64,000 bases of DNA from CAYSGL01 sp964520985 (GCA_964520985.1 CAZFPB010000001.1:248001-312000), one strand, 5' to 3'. Counted from the first letter of the stretch, positions 1 to 9,596 are shown. The notes: generated by a model not told the origin, from the sequence alone. Made by a program: numbers and translations.

Positions 1-797
1 CTTATGGACGCGGGAATTCACGTTCGGTGCCGATCGGCGCAATTGTTGAGCAGGTGCGCGCGCTGGTCACCAATGGGTATAATGAAATTGTTTTCACGGG
101 CGTCGATGTGACATCGTATGGGCCTGACTTGCCGGGCGCGCCGAGTTTAGGACAGATGATCCGCCGCGTGCTAGCGCTGGTGCCGGAATTGAAACGCCTG
201 CGTCTATCTTCGCTTGACCCTGTTGAAATAGACGATGATCTGTGGCGTCTGATTGCCGAAGAAGAACGGTTGATGCCGCATCTGCATATGAGCTTGCAGG
301 CGGGAGATGACATGATTTTAAAACGCATGAAGCGCCGTCATCTGCGCCAGGATGCGATTGATATGTGCGCGCGGGCGCGTCGCTATCGCCCTGATATGGC
401 GTTCGGCGCGGATATCATTGCGGGTTTCCCGACAGAAACCGATGAGATGTTCAAGAATACGCTCGATATTGTTGAAGAATGTGATCTGACTTTCCTGCAT
501 GTCTTCCCGTATTCAGAGCGCGAAGGCACACCCGCCGCAAAGATGCCACAAGTAGCCCCTATCATTAGAAAAGAACGCGCGGCGCTGCTGCGCGCCCAAG
601 GCGAAGCACAGATGCGCAAGTTTTTAACCAGCCATGTCGGCTTTACACGCCAAATCGTTGTCGAGCAGAATAATATTGGTCGCACCGAACATTTCGCCGA
701 AGTCATGCTGGACCAGATGCTTGAACCCGGAACGCTTCATCGCGTTCAGACGTTGGGCCTAGATAACAATAAATTAACAGGAAAGTTATTGTCATGA
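1..797 (+). CDS. mtaB: tRNA (N6-threonylcarbamoyladenosine(37)-C2)-methylthiotransferase, 3' part
   Basis: Radical-SAM methylthiotransferase that adds a methylthio group to t6A37 of tRNAs reading ANN codons. The gene runs in from the left edge: the frame is already open at base 3 and reads YGRGNSRSVP, which in this family directly follows the CxxxCxxC iron-sulfur motif, so that motif lies outside the window. The segment GVDVTSYG favours MtaB over MiaB, where the equivalent stretch reads like GQNVN. The last ~60 residues look like a TRAM RNA-binding domain. The stop overlaps the ftsY start by 4 bases (ATGA), suggesting translational coupling. Confidence 0.9.
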   Translation, partial: YGRGNSRSVPIGAIVEQVRALVTNGYNEIVFTGVDVTSYGPDLPGAPSLGQMIRRVLALVPELKRLRLSSLDPVEIDDDLWRLIAEEERLMPHLHMSLQAGDDMILKRMKRRHLRQDAIDMCARARRYRPDMAFGADIIAGFPTETDEMFKNTLDIVEECDLTFLHVFPYSEREGTPAAKMPQVAPIIRKERAALLRAQGEAQMRKFLTSHVGFTRQIVVEQNNIGRTEHFAEVMLDQMLEPGTLHRVQTLGLDNNKLTGKLLS

Positions 798-1975
798 TGT
801 TCTGGCGCAATAAAAAACGGGCGGGTGAGCAAGAGCGGGAGAATAAGGAAGACAAGCTTCTTCATCATAGCAACGAGCCAGCGATTGAGCCGCCGACCGA
901 ATATGACACTGATATCGATCAGGCTTTCGTGCAAAACGAACTGGTCGCCAGTGAAACAACCATTATTGAAGACATCACGCAAATTCCAACACCTGTCCAC
1001 ACGCTGGAAGGCGATGCGCGCGAATATGAAGCGCTGCGCGATCACACGGAAGAGGGCGGATGGCTTTCGCGTCTGACGCGTGGCCTGACCAAGTCGTCGA
1101 GCGCACTGTCCACGGGCATTACCGATATTTTCACCAAGAAAAAACTGGACGCGGAGTCGCTCGAGCAACTGGAAGAATTGCTGATCACATCCGACCTCGG
1201 TCCGAAGACCGCCGCGCTGATTGTGAAGAATCTGGCGGCGCATAAATTCGATAAAGATATTGATGGCGAGAGCATCAAGGAAGCGCTGGCGAACCAAATC
1301 GCCGCGATGATAGAGCCGGTTGCCAAACCGCTGGATGTTCCCGCCAATACAAAACCATTCGTTATTCTGGTGTGTGGCGTCAATGGCGCGGGCAAAACCA
1401 CGACGATCGGCAAGCTCGCCTATGAGCTGCATATTAAACAGCACCGGAAGGTTGTGCTCGCGGCGGGCGATACGTTCCGCGCGGCGGCGATCGAGCAGCT
1501 GGGTGAGTGGGCCAAGCGCGCGCATGTGCCGATCGTGCAAAAAGATATCGGGGCCGACGCCGCCGCTGTGGCATTCGAAGCATATGAGCAGGCCAAGACA
1601 GATGAGGCGGATGTGTTAATCATTGATACGGCAGGCCGCTTGCAAAATAAGTCGAACCTGATGGCCGAGCTGGAAAAAATTGTCCGCGTGCTGAAGAAGC
1701 AGGACGAGACATTGCCGCATGCGGTGCTGCTGGTGCTCGATGCGACGACGGGGCAGAACGCTCATTCCCAGGTGAAAATTTTCAAAGAGGCTGTCGATGT
1801 CACCGGCTTGATCGTCACCAAGCTTGATGGCTCGGCCAAAGGCGGCGTGGTGATCAGCCTGGCGCAGGAATTCGGTCTGCCGATTCATATGATTGGCGTC
1901 GGTGAGGGTGAAAACCACCTCAGCCCGTTCAAGGCGGATGATTTCGCCCGGGCTTTGCTCGGTATATCTCATTGA
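794..1975 (+). CDS. ftsY: Signal recognition particle receptor FtsY
   Basis: SRP receptor GTPase that docks ribosome-nascent chain-SRP complexes at the inner membrane. The 393-residue protein has a charged, acidic N-terminal region (about residues 1-95) followed by the NG domain. G1 is GVNGAGKTTTIGK near residue 195, G3 is DTAGRLQNK near 277, and G4 is TKLDGSAKGG near 341. These are the family's diagnostic motifs and all appear intact. It starts inside the end of mtaB (ATGA overlap). Two adjacent ATG codons are possible starts; the first gives the overlap. Confidence 0.97.
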   Translation: MMFWRNKKRAGEQERENKEDKLLHHSNEPAIEPPTEYDTDIDQAFVQNELVASETTIIEDITQIPTPVHTLEGDAREYEALRDHTEEGGWLSRLTRGLTKSSSALSTGITDIFTKKKLDAESLEQLEELLITSDLGPKTAALIVKNLAAHKFDKDIDGESIKEALANQIAAMIEPVAKPLDVPANTKPFVILVCGVNGAGKTTTIGKLAYELHIKQHRKVVLAAGDTFRAAAIEQLGEWAKRAHVPIVQKDIGADAAAVAFEAYEQAKTDEADVLIIDTAGRLQNKSNLMAELEKIVRVLKKQDETLPHAVLLVLDATTGQNAHSQVKIFKEAVDVTGLIVTKLDGSAKGGVVISLAQEFGLPIHMIGVGEGENHLSPFKADDFARALLGISH

Positions 1976-2005
1976 AAAATTAACCAATTTTTGGCATGAT
2001 GGGGC

Positions 2006-3445
2006 ATGGTTCGCAAAACATCCTCTGCTACTCCCGCCAAATCTTACAAAACCGCCGAAACTGCCTGTGTCGCCATTGATGCGCTGTACCGGGCAAACGT
2101 CGATTACCTGCGCAAAAGTTTCTCCGACTTTGCTAACGGCAAACTTAAGAAGGGGCGGGTGCGGGCGTTTTATCCCTACATCAAAATTATCTCAAAAGGG
2201 CTGATCAAGAATGACAAGCGGGCGTCTTATGGCTTTGTGGCCAAGCCTGGCGTTTATGAGACAACGCTGACGCGCCCCGATATTTTCGATCACTATTATA
2301 AAAAGCAGATTGAACTGCTGCTCAAAAACCATGGCGGCGCTGTGGAAGTCGGCTTGAGCAATACGCCGATCCCGCTGCACTTTGCGTTGGGTGAAGATTT
2401 CTACATGGAAAAAGATTTATCGCAGGCGCAGATGGAAACGCTGCCGGATATTTTCGACCAACCGGATCTCGATTTGATGGACGACCAGATTGCCAACGGC
2501 ACCTATTATCCGCCGGAAGGAAAACCGGGGCCGCTCTCGCTGTTCACCGCGCCGCGCGTCGATTTAAGCCTGCTGCGCCTGAAACATTACACCGGCACCA
2601 AGGCAGAGCATTTTCAGAATTTCGTGATCTTCACCAACTATCAATTCTACATTGATGGTTTTATCCAGATGGCGAAGAAGGAACTGCGCACCGCGGGCCG
2701 CTCTGGCTATTCCGAGTTGATCGAACCGGGCGAGGGCAAGGCGCTGACCCGCATGCCGCAGATGCCGGCCTATCATTTAAAGCGTAAAGATGGATCAGGT
2801 ATTACCATGATCAATATCGGCGTGGGTCCGTCGAACGCCAAGACCATTACCGACCACGTGGCTGTGCTGCGTCCGCATGCGTGGTTGATGCTCGGTCATT
2901 GCGCGGGCTTGCGCAATTCACAAAGCCTTGGCGATTACGTGCTGGCGCACGGCTATCTGCGGGAAGATAATATTCTCTACCGCGATCTGCATCCGAGCAT
3001 TCCGATTCCGGCCTTGTCAGAAATTCAACTGGCGCTGGAGCAGGCGGTGCGCGAAGTCACCGGTTTTAAAGGTCTCGATCTCAAAAAAGTCATGCGCACG
3101 GGCACCGTGGCAACGGTCGATGACCGGAACTGGGAGCTGCGTTCTTCTATTCGTCAGAACCAGCGTTTGAGCCAGAGCCGTGCGATTGCGCTCGATATGG
3201 AATCAGGCACGGTGGCAGCCAACGGGTTCCGTTTCCGCGTACCTTACGGCACCCTGCTGTGCGTGTCGGACAAGCCATTGCATGGTCAGTTGAAGCTTCC
3301 CGGCATGGCGGATAATTTCTACCGCGAGCGTGTCGCCCAGCATTTGCAGATTGGTATTCGGGCGATGGAAGTCTTGCGCGATACGGGGATCGACAGGCTG
3401 CACAGCCGAAAGCTGCGTTCCTTCAACGAAGTCGCCTTCCAATAA
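2006..3445 (+). CDS. amn: AMP nucleosidase
   Basis: Hydrolyses AMP to adenine and ribose 5-phosphate, adjusting the adenylate pool. The 479 residues match the usual length of the long bacterial Amn form, with an N-terminal regulatory domain (about 1-190) and a C-terminal nucleoside phosphorylase-like domain. Supporting stretches are the N-terminal FYPYIKI, and GHCAGLRNSQSLGDYVLAHG near residue 296, a region strongly conserved in Amn. The ATG at 2006 follows a G-rich stretch. It lies 30 bases after ftsY in the same direction and may be cotranscribed, though the functions are unrelated. Confidence 0.93.
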   Translation: MVRKTSSATPAKSYKTAETACVAIDALYRANVDYLRKSFSDFANGKLKKGRVRAFYPYIKIISKGLIKNDKRASYGFVAKPGVYETTLTRPDIFDHYYKKQIELLLKNHGGAVEVGLSNTPIPLHFALGEDFYMEKDLSQAQMETLPDIFDQPDLDLMDDQIANGTYYPPEGKPGPLSLFTAPRVDLSLLRLKHYTGTKAEHFQNFVIFTNYQFYIDGFIQMAKKELRTAGRSGYSELIEPGEGKALTRMPQMPAYHLKRKDGSGITMINIGVGPSNAKTITDHVAVLRPHAWLMLGHCAGLRNSQSLGDYVLAHGYLREDNILYRDLHPSIPIPALSEIQLALEQAVREVTGFKGLDLKKVMRTGTVATVDDRNWELRSSIRQNQRLSQSRAIALDMESGTVAANGFRFRVPYGTLLCVSDKPLHGQLKLPGMADNFYRERVAQHLQIGIRAMEVLRDTGIDRLHSRKLRSFNEVAFQ

Positions 3446-3446
3446 A

Positions 3447-3689
3447 TTAAACGGAGATGTCGAGAGAAGATCCGCGCAGGGATGACGCGCTGACGTCAAC
3501 TTTCTTGGCTTCCTGCGAATATTCCTGCCGTTCGGTGTTGCGCGACTGCAGTCTTTCCACATTATCTTTGGGCGCTGTATCAAACTTGTCTTTTTGATTG
3601 AGGACCTGCTCGGCGGCGTTGCCACCGGGACGGAAAGTATTGGCAGCAGGGATCTGCTGGTTAGATTGAGGACCGACTGGACCGACCAT
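3447..3689 (-). CDS. Small hypothetical protein, 80 aa
   Basis: Not recognised. The 80-residue product is hydrophilic, rich in Gln, Asn, Ser and charged residues, with no signal peptide or membrane segment; a disordered protein seems likely. The ATG is preceded by AGGGAA at about 9 bases, which favours a real gene over a chance frame. It converges on amn with a one-base gap, so it uses its own promoter from the 3690-3949 gap. No motif suggests a function. Confidence 0.55.
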   Translation of the reverse strand: MVGPVGPQSNQQIPAANTFRPGGNAAEQVLNQKDKFDTAPKDNVERLQSRNTERQEYSQEAKKVDVSASSLRGSSLDISV

Positions 3690-3988
3690 GAGATTATTTC
3701 CCTAAATGACGCGTGAACGACAATGCCAGTATATCACACAAGGTCTTAAGAAAATCTTTACGGTTTGTAACATTCCCAGGGGATTCCTTTACCCTTTGTA
3801 TATTACCTTAACCGAAAATAAAGGTTTAAGGCTTAAAAATGAATATAGGGGATGAATCGGGCGCAAAGCCCGCCATTGCGATGGTTTAAAAAAATCTCCA
3901 CGGATGTAGGGTTCCGGCACGGCGTAGACTGTTTGGGGATATAGGGCATGTGATGAACGATCACATAGGGAATTTAGGGAACGAAAAA

Positions 3989-5104
3989 ATGAGACTTCTG
4001 GAACGATCGCCGATGATTGCGCCGCTGCTCGCGCAATTACAGGATCGAAACAATTCATATCAGTTGTCGGGTCGTCATGATGACGCCGAAAGTGGTGAAC
4101 TGTCGAAAACGATGGTGGAGCTGCTGCGTCTGGAACTCCAGCCGACCGAAAGAGAACTCATTACCGATGTACTGCTGGAGCTGATGCGTCAGGCGGAGCT
4201 TGATCTGCGTCAGGCATTGTCCGAGCGTCTCGCTCATGTGAATGATGTATCGCTGCGCATGGTCTTGCATCTGGCGAATGATGAAATCAGCGTCGCAGGA
4301 CCAATCCTGCGCCATAGCCCGGTATTACAGGAAATGGATCTGGTCTACCTGATCAAATCGCATTCCGCCGAACACTGGCAGGCCATTGCGGGTCGCAGAA
4401 ACTTAAGCGGCCCGGTAATTAATGTTCTGGCCGATACCGGCGATGTGAGCACGGCTGTCGCGCTGGCCGAGAATAAAGAAATTACACTGACGGACTATGC
4501 GCTGGCGCAGTTCGTGCCGCTCGCCGGACAATCCGAAGCGCTGGCTCACCCGCTGATGACGCGCACTGATGTGCCGCGCGATGTCGTTGCCAAGATTTAT
4601 CAGGTTGTCGGCGATGCGATGAAACGCAAAATCGATGAACAATTTGGTGCGCAAGGGCAGGTGGCTATCGCCGCGCTTGATGATATCGTTGCTGAGACCA
4701 AACAGGTTATCCATGAAAACTTTATGCCGTCTGCAAATATTATGCGCGCGGCCCATGAGCTGCAAGCCAACGGGCGCCTCGATACGGTGTCGATGTTGAG
4801 CAGCCTGAAACGTGGTATGATTGCCTCGTTCATTGCGCAGTTCGCAGCCTTTGCCGGGATCGATGCGCAGATTGTCAATGACATGCTGATGCAGAAAACC
4901 GGTCAGAGTCTGGCCGTTGCCTGCAAGGCGATGAAAGTCAGAAAAGCAGACTTTATCAGCTTCTATCTCATGACGCATCGCGTGCGTCAGGCAATCCAGC
5001 CGGTGATTGATAATCAGCAGCTCTCGACTGCCATTCGCACTTACGATGGCATCAGCCAGCAGGACGCCTTAGGCCTGCTGCACCGGGGTCACACCTTAAA
5101 TTAA
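3989..5104 (+). CDS. DUF2336 domain-containing protein
   Basis: Member of the alphaproteobacterial DUF2336 family, whose function is not established; members are helical-repeat proteins sometimes found near signalling genes. The 371 residues are almost entirely predicted helix with repeated short helical units, for example LRMVLHLANDEISVAGPILR, resembling HEAT-like repeats. I prefer the ATG at 3989 because AGGGA sits 8 bases upstream; the frame stays open to a GTG at 3950 and an ATG at 3953, giving 12-13 extra residues. The stop interlocks with that of pgk (TTAA at 5101-5104). The 260-base gap upstream (3690-3949) shows no other gene. Confidence 0.82.
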   Translation: MRLLERSPMIAPLLAQLQDRNNSYQLSGRHDDAESGELSKTMVELLRLELQPTERELITDVLLELMRQAELDLRQALSERLAHVNDVSLRMVLHLANDEISVAGPILRHSPVLQEMDLVYLIKSHSAEHWQAIAGRRNLSGPVINVLADTGDVSTAVALAENKEITLTDYALAQFVPLAGQSEALAHPLMTRTDVPRDVVAKIYQVVGDAMKRKIDEQFGAQGQVAIAALDDIVAETKQVIHENFMPSANIMRAAHELQANGRLDTVSMLSSLKRGMIASFIAQFAAFAGIDAQIVNDMLMQKTGQSLAVACKAMKVRKADFISFYLMTHRVRQAIQPVIDNQQLSTAIRTYDGISQQDALGLLHRGHTLN

Positions 5105-6306
5105 GCGGCTTTGGCGACTTTCAGCAGCGCGGCAACACCCGGCAGGGTTTTGCCTTCGAGCCATTCCAGAAACGCACCGCCTGCTGTTGAGACATAGCTG
5201 AACTGATCGGCAACGCCCGCATTTTCCAGCGCGGAGACCGTATCGCCGCCGCCGGCAACGCTTAGTAACGTACCATCTTTGGTACGTTTTGCGACAGCTT
5301 GTGCCAGTTTGTTGGTACCGTTGTCGAACGGCTCAACTTCAAACACGCCCATCGGACCGTTCCAGAGAACGGTTTTGGCGGTATCGAGAATTTTTTCAAT
5401 CTCGGCAATCGTGCCAGCGCCGATATCGACACCTTCCTGATCTGCCTGAATGTCTTTCATGGCGACGGTTTCATGTGGCACGTTCTTGCCGAATTCACGC
5501 ACAACGACGCGGTCGATCGGCAGGATGATTTTGCAGCCGGCTTTTTCGGCTTCGGCCGTAATCGTGCGGGCTTCTTCGGCCATGTCTTTTTCGCACAGTG
5601 ATTTACCAACATCGATGCCTTGCGCATAATGGAAGGTGTTGGCCATGCCGCCGCCAAGGACGAGGTAATCAACTTTTTTCACGAGGTTGTGAAGCACGGA
5701 CAGTTTCGAAGACACTTTCGCACCGCCGACAATCGCTACGACAGGTTTTTTTGGATTTTCAAGGGCGTTTTGCAGGGCGCTCAGTTCTTCTTCCATTAGC
5801 AGGCCGGCAGCGGTTGGCAGTTCATGCGCGAGGCCTTCGGTAGAGGCGTGCGCGCGGTGTGCGGCGGAGAAGGCATCATTGACGAAAATATCGCCAAGCT
5901 TGGCGAGTTCTTTCACGAACGCCGTATCATTTTTTTCTTCGCCTTTGTGGAAGCGGACATTTTCCAGCAGCAGCACGTTGCCATTTTGCAGCGTGGCAAT
6001 CGCGGCCTGTGCTACTTCGCCAATGCTGTCTTTGGCGAAAGCCACTTTGGTGTTCCATTGTTTTTCGAGAACAGGCGGCAGGAAAGAGAGCGAGTATTTT
6101 TCTTTGACTTCGCCATCGGGGCGGCCGAAGTGCGCGAGTACGATCACTTTGGCACCGGCTTTGGTCAGCGCGTCAATGGTCGGCTTCAGGCGGTCGATGC
6201 GCGTGGTGTCGCTGACAACGCCGTTTTCGGCAGGCACGTTGAGGTCGGCGCGCAGCAAAACTTTTTTACCGGCGAGGTCGAAATCATTCAGGGTTTTAAA
6301 GCTCAT
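5101..6306 (-). CDS. pgk: Phosphoglycerate kinase
   Basis: Glycolytic enzyme that transfers the acyl phosphate of 1,3-bisphosphoglycerate to ADP. The 401 residues match family length. Visible signatures are RADLNVP near residue 19 in the substrate-binding N domain, AHFGRPDG, GGAKVSSKL near 194, and the C-terminal nucleotide-site GGGDTVSAL near 350. It is the last gene of a minus-strand run SNase-like - pip - pgk and follows pip by 21 bases. No gap or tpi gene is adjacent, unlike the common gap-pgk arrangement. Confidence 0.97.
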   Translation of the reverse strand: MSFKTLNDFDLAGKKVLLRADLNVPAENGVVSDTTRIDRLKPTIDALTKAGAKVIVLAHFGRPDGEVKEKYSLSFLPPVLEKQWNTKVAFAKDSIGEVAQAAIATLQNGNVLLLENVRFHKGEEKNDTAFVKELAKLGDIFVNDAFSAAHRAHASTEGLAHELPTAAGLLMEEELSALQNALENPKKPVVAIVGGAKVSSKLSVLHNLVKKVDYLVLGGGMANTFHYAQGIDVGKSLCEKDMAEEARTITAEAEKAGCKIILPIDRVVVREFGKNVPHETVAMKDIQADQEGVDIGAGTIAEIEKILDTAKTVLWNGPMGVFEVEPFDNGTNKLAQAVAKRTKDGTLLSVAGGGDTVSALENAGVADQFSYVSTAGGAFLEWLEGKTLPGVAALLKVAKAA

Positions 6307-6327
6307 AATCGGTTCTTTCCTTGGGTT

Positions 6328-7293
6328 CTAAATGGTTTTAAAGGCTTCCGTCGCTTCAATCAAGCGCGAGCGTATGGCCGGGTCGAGCGAGGAGTGCCCG
6401 CCGTCCGGTACAATCACATAGTCGGCCTCGGGCCAGAGAGTATGGAGGCGGTGGGCGGTTTCCAGCGGGCAGATGCAATCATAGCGGCCGTGAATGATGG
6501 TGCCCGGAATATGGCGGAAACGGTCGATCCGGGCGAGCAGGCTCTGGTCCGGCGGAATCACTTCATGGGTAAAGTAATGGCATTCGAGGCGAGCAACCGA
6601 GAGGGCTTCGGCCTGCTGCTCGGGCCGCGTAATCGTTTCATAATGGGGGATCAGGGCGGCCATGGCGCCTTCATAGAGCGCCCACTGGATGGCGGCGTTG
6701 ATTTCCTCGACTGGGTTGCCGCTGTTCAGGCGGCGATGATAAGCGCCGAGTAAATCGTCGCGCTCATCCTCAGGAATATAATGCGCGAATTTTTCCCAGC
6801 TTTCGGGGAAGAGGCGCTGCGCCCCATGCATCCACCAGTCAATTTCACTTTGTTTCAGCAGGAAGATACCGCGCAGGATGAGGGCGCGGCAGCGCTCAGG
6901 ATATTGAATGGCATAAGACAGCGCGAGGGTCGCACCCCATGAGCCGCCAAATATATGCCAACGCTCAACGCGCAGATGGCGGCGCAGTTTTTCCATGTCT
7001 TCGACCAGATGCGCGCGCGTGTTGTTTTCGGTAGAGGCGTGCGGCGTCGATTTTCCCGCGCCGCGTTGATCGAAAAGAATGATGCGATAGGCATCAGGAT
7101 TGAAAAAGCGGCGATGGGTTTTGGTAACGCCGGCCCCCGGGCCGCCATGCAAGAAGACGATCGGTTTGCCATCAGGGTTGCCGCTTTGCTCCCAATATAG
7201 TTCATGTCCGTCGCCGACATTCAGGTAGCCGCTGGAGTAGGGCTCCAGCGCCGGGAAGAGGGGCGTTAAGGGTGTGCGGTAGGCTTGCGGCAT
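6328..7293 (-). CDS. pip: Proline iminopeptidase (S33 alpha/beta hydrolase)
   Basis: Removes N-terminal proline from peptides in the cytoplasm. The 321-residue protein is a typical S33 peptidase: oxyanion-hole motif HGGPGAG near residue 49, DQRGAGKS near 75, nucleophile elbow GGSWGA with Ser118, and probable triad partners Asp272 (HGRYD) and His300 (DGGHSS). Its ATG shares one base with the stop of the upstream SNase-like gene (TAATG), and pgk follows 21 bases downstream, so the three are probably cotranscribed. All catalytic residues appear intact. Confidence 0.94.
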   Translation of the reverse strand: MPQAYRTPLTPLFPALEPYSSGYLNVGDGHELYWEQSGNPDGKPIVFLHGGPGAGVTKTHRRFFNPDAYRIILFDQRGAGKSTPHASTENNTRAHLVEDMEKLRRHLRVERWHIFGGSWGATLALSYAIQYPERCRALILRGIFLLKQSEIDWWMHGAQRLFPESWEKFAHYIPEDERDDLLGAYHRRLNSGNPVEEINAAIQWALYEGAMAALIPHYETITRPEQQAEALSVARLECHYFTHEVIPPDQSLLARIDRFRHIPGTIIHGRYDCICPLETAHRLHTLWPEADYVIVPDGGHSSLDPAIRSRLIEATEAFKTI

Positions 7294-8138
7294 TACGGCG
7301 CATCCTCTTTGAGGATTTCGAGGTGGTGAATATTCTCCAGCGTCATCATCGGGCCGTTATAGTCTTCGAGATAACCGCGCACACGCACGGTGCGTCCTGT
7401 AAGGCTCATCGGGTCGACACCGAGGCGGCTCAAATCTTTGCGCAACTTGGTATCCATGCGCACGGTGAAATCTGTTTTCCAGTCCGTGCCGAAATTTAAG
7501 TAGAGCGTATTGCGTACCGTGGCGGTTTTGACAACGCGGCCTTGCACAACCTGTATTGTACCGATCTTTCCGGCGAGTTCTTCCGGCGTGAAGAGGCGGT
7601 AATCGCTGTCTTTTGCCCAGATGCCTTTGTTTTGCGCGCGCGCTTGCTGCTCGAGGATCAGCATTTCGCGAGTCATCTCGGGATTGGTATCCGTTGGCAT
7701 GGCGCGGGCAAGGCCAACGGAAATCAAGGCGCCTTGAATCCATACATTATTCTTTTCGTCATGAAGGTGCGCGAGTGTCTGATCCATGCGGTTTTCGCGC
7801 CCCGATTTCGCCGAGCGTGTTTGATAAAGCGCGACCTCGGTCGCTTCGGGCAGTAATTTTTCGAGCACCTGAAACGCGAGGAGGGGGATGTCGCTGCTGT
7901 CATCGCCGTACCCCGGAATGTCGATCCCGGTCAGCCGGACGATTTTCTTGTCTTTTAAAGTCAGCGTCAGGCCGTCGATCACCCGGTCGACCCGGCCCGC
8001 GCCTGTGCGCTTCAGCCCCTCGAATGCGGAACCTTTGGTGGCGGCCGCCGTTGGGCCGTTTCCAACGGGGGCATCTTGTGCTATAGCCATGGGCATCCAG
8101 ACAACAAGACATATGATTACCATAAGGATTTCGCGCAT
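7293..8138 (-). CDS. Secreted thermonuclease (SNase)-like protein with altered active site
   Basis: SNase-like OB-fold protein with an N-terminal signal peptide (MREILMVIICLVVWM, cleavage probably after AIA). The frame extends to a GTG at 8240, but the ATG at 8138 places the signal peptide at the N terminus; another ATG lies at 8123. The family pattern DGDT...RLxGIDxPE is recognisable as DGLT...RLTGIDIPG, so one catalytic Asp is Leu and the usual Glu is Gly. Nuclease activity is therefore doubtful (inference). A C-terminal region (last ~85 residues) looks like a second OB-like or soluble-binding domain. It heads the run leading into pip and pgk. Confidence 0.75.
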   Translation of the reverse strand: MREILMVIICLVVWMPMAIAQDAPVGNGPTAAATKGSAFEGLKRTGAGRVDRVIDGLTLTLKDKKIVRLTGIDIPGYGDDSSDIPLLAFQVLEKLLPEATEVALYQTRSAKSGRENRMDQTLAHLHDEKNNVWIQGALISVGLARAMPTDTNPEMTREMLILEQQARAQNKGIWAKDSDYRLFTPEELAGKIGTIQVVQGRVVKTATVRNTLYLNFGTDWKTDFTVRMDTKLRKDLSRLGVDPMSLTGRTVRVRGYLEDYNGPMMTLENIHHLEILKEDAP

Positions 8139-9594
8139 GCGCACAGCTTGGAATAAAACCCTTCTGATTGTCCAGTTCCTTCTTATCGGAGCGGTTTCCG
8201 CCTGTTCGACCAACCCGGCAACGGGGGAGAAACAATTCACCGCCTTGATGCCAGCTTCGCAGGAAGCGTCTGTCGGCGCGCAGGAACATCAGAAAGTCGA
8301 AGCACAGTTCGGCAAATTCATGACCGGGCCTGTTTCAGATTACGTCAATCAGGTGGGGCAGCGTGTTGCGGCGCAGACCGAGCGCACGGATGTTCAGTAT
8401 AAATTCCACGTCATTGATTCTCCCATCGTCAACGCCTTCGCGCTGCCGGGCGGGTATATCTATGTCACGCGCGGCCTGATGAGCCTTGCGAATAATGAAG
8501 CGGAACTTGCAGGCGTTCTGGCGCACGAGATCGGTCACGTCACTGGTCGCCACTCGGCGGCGCGCGCCTCGCAGGGGGCGATTGTCGGTCTGGGCGCCGC
8601 GATTCTTGGTGCTGCGGTCGGCAGCTCGTCTGCGGCGCAACTGGCGAATGTCGGCTCTGACCTCTACATCAAATCCTATTCGCGCGGACAGGAGCACGAA
8701 GCCGATAGTCTTGGTGTGCGCTACTTAAGCCGCTCCGGCTATGACACACGCGCGATGGCCTCCTTCCTCGCAAGCTTGCAGGCGGAGACAGCGTTGCAAG
8801 CAAAGATCGCGGGCAAAGACGGCAACGTGCCGGAATATTTCTCGACCCACCCGCTTACGCAGGACCGCGTCGTACAAGCCAGTGCAGAAGCCGGCAAATA
8901 TCCCCCTGGGCCATCCAACCTGAACCGCGATGCGTATTTGAGCCGTATTTCCGGCCTTGTTTACGGAGATTCATCCGATCAGGGATTTGTGCGTGGCACG
9001 ACGTTCTATCATCCGGGGCTTGGCTTTAAATTCACGGTGCCAAACGGTTGCCCGATCGATAACACGCCGCAGCAAGTTATTGCGCAATGTAGCGATGGCT
9101 CGATCATCGTGTTCGACTCTGCTGGCGATGCGCAAAAACGCGATCCGATGGCGCTGCTGACGCAAGTCTGGGCGCAAGGCAAGCCGCTGGAAGGGGCGGA
9201 AAGCATTACCGTGAATGGCAAGCGTGGCGCGACAGGTTCGACCAATGGCACGCTGAACGGCAAGCCTATGCGCCTGCAACTGGTGCTGGTCGAATGGACG
9301 CCGGGACAGTATTTCCGTTTCACGTTGGCCATGCCCCAGAACGCCTCAGGTGCGACCATCGAAAATCTCAAACGCACGACGTATAGCCTGATGGGTATGA
9401 GTGCAAGCGAAGCCTCTTCGCTGCGCCCGCCGCGCATTCAGGTGTTCACCGCCAGTGCAGGCGATACGCCGCAATCGATCGCGTCCCGTATTCCCTTAAA
9501 CGATTTCAAGGTGGAGCGCATTCTGGTGCTGAACGGTCTGGGCAATGGCCAGTCCTTCACCGCCGGGCAGAAATACAAGACGATCGTCGAGTAA
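8137..9594 (+). CDS. M48 family lipoprotein metalloprotease, BepA/LoiP-like, with LysM-like C terminus
   Basis: Probable periplasmic zinc protease in envelope quality control. From the ATG at 8137 (AAGGA 9 bases upstream) the 485-residue protein has a signal peptide ending in the lipobox VSAC (Cys23). The zinc motif HEIGH lies at residues 130-134, with the further ligand in EHEADSLG. The distal part is a separate domain with a final LysM-like segment (TASAGDTPQSIASRIP...ILNGL). The frame is open farther upstream, but that would remove the signal peptide. Its start codon overlaps that of the divergent SNase-like gene. Confidence 0.9.
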   Translation: MRTAWNKTLLIVQFLLIGAVSACSTNPATGEKQFTALMPASQEASVGAQEHQKVEAQFGKFMTGPVSDYVNQVGQRVAAQTERTDVQYKFHVIDSPIVNAFALPGGYIYVTRGLMSLANNEAELAGVLAHEIGHVTGRHSAARASQGAIVGLGAAILGAAVGSSSAAQLANVGSDLYIKSYSRGQEHEADSLGVRYLSRSGYDTRAMASFLASLQAETALQAKIAGKDGNVPEYFSTHPLTQDRVVQASAEAGKYPPGPSNLNRDAYLSRISGLVYGDSSDQGFVRGTTFYHPGLGFKFTVPNGCPIDNTPQQVIAQCSDGSIIVFDSAGDAQKRDPMALLTQVWAQGKPLEGAESITVNGKRGATGSTNGTLNGKPMRLQLVLVEWTPGQYFRFTLAMPQNASGATIENLKRTTYSLMGMSASEASSLRPPRIQVFTASAGDTPQSIASRIPLNDFKVERILVLNGLGNGQSFTAGQKYKTIVE

Positions 9595-9596
9595 CG

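Noticed and set aside
746..1540. Open frame of 264 codons on the minus strand
   Set aside because: Antisense to ftsY and the mtaB end; ftsY has full family motifs.
5824..6753. Open frame of 309 codons on the plus strand
   Set aside because: Antisense to pgk and pip; no ribosome site or domain, and both minus-strand genes are certain.
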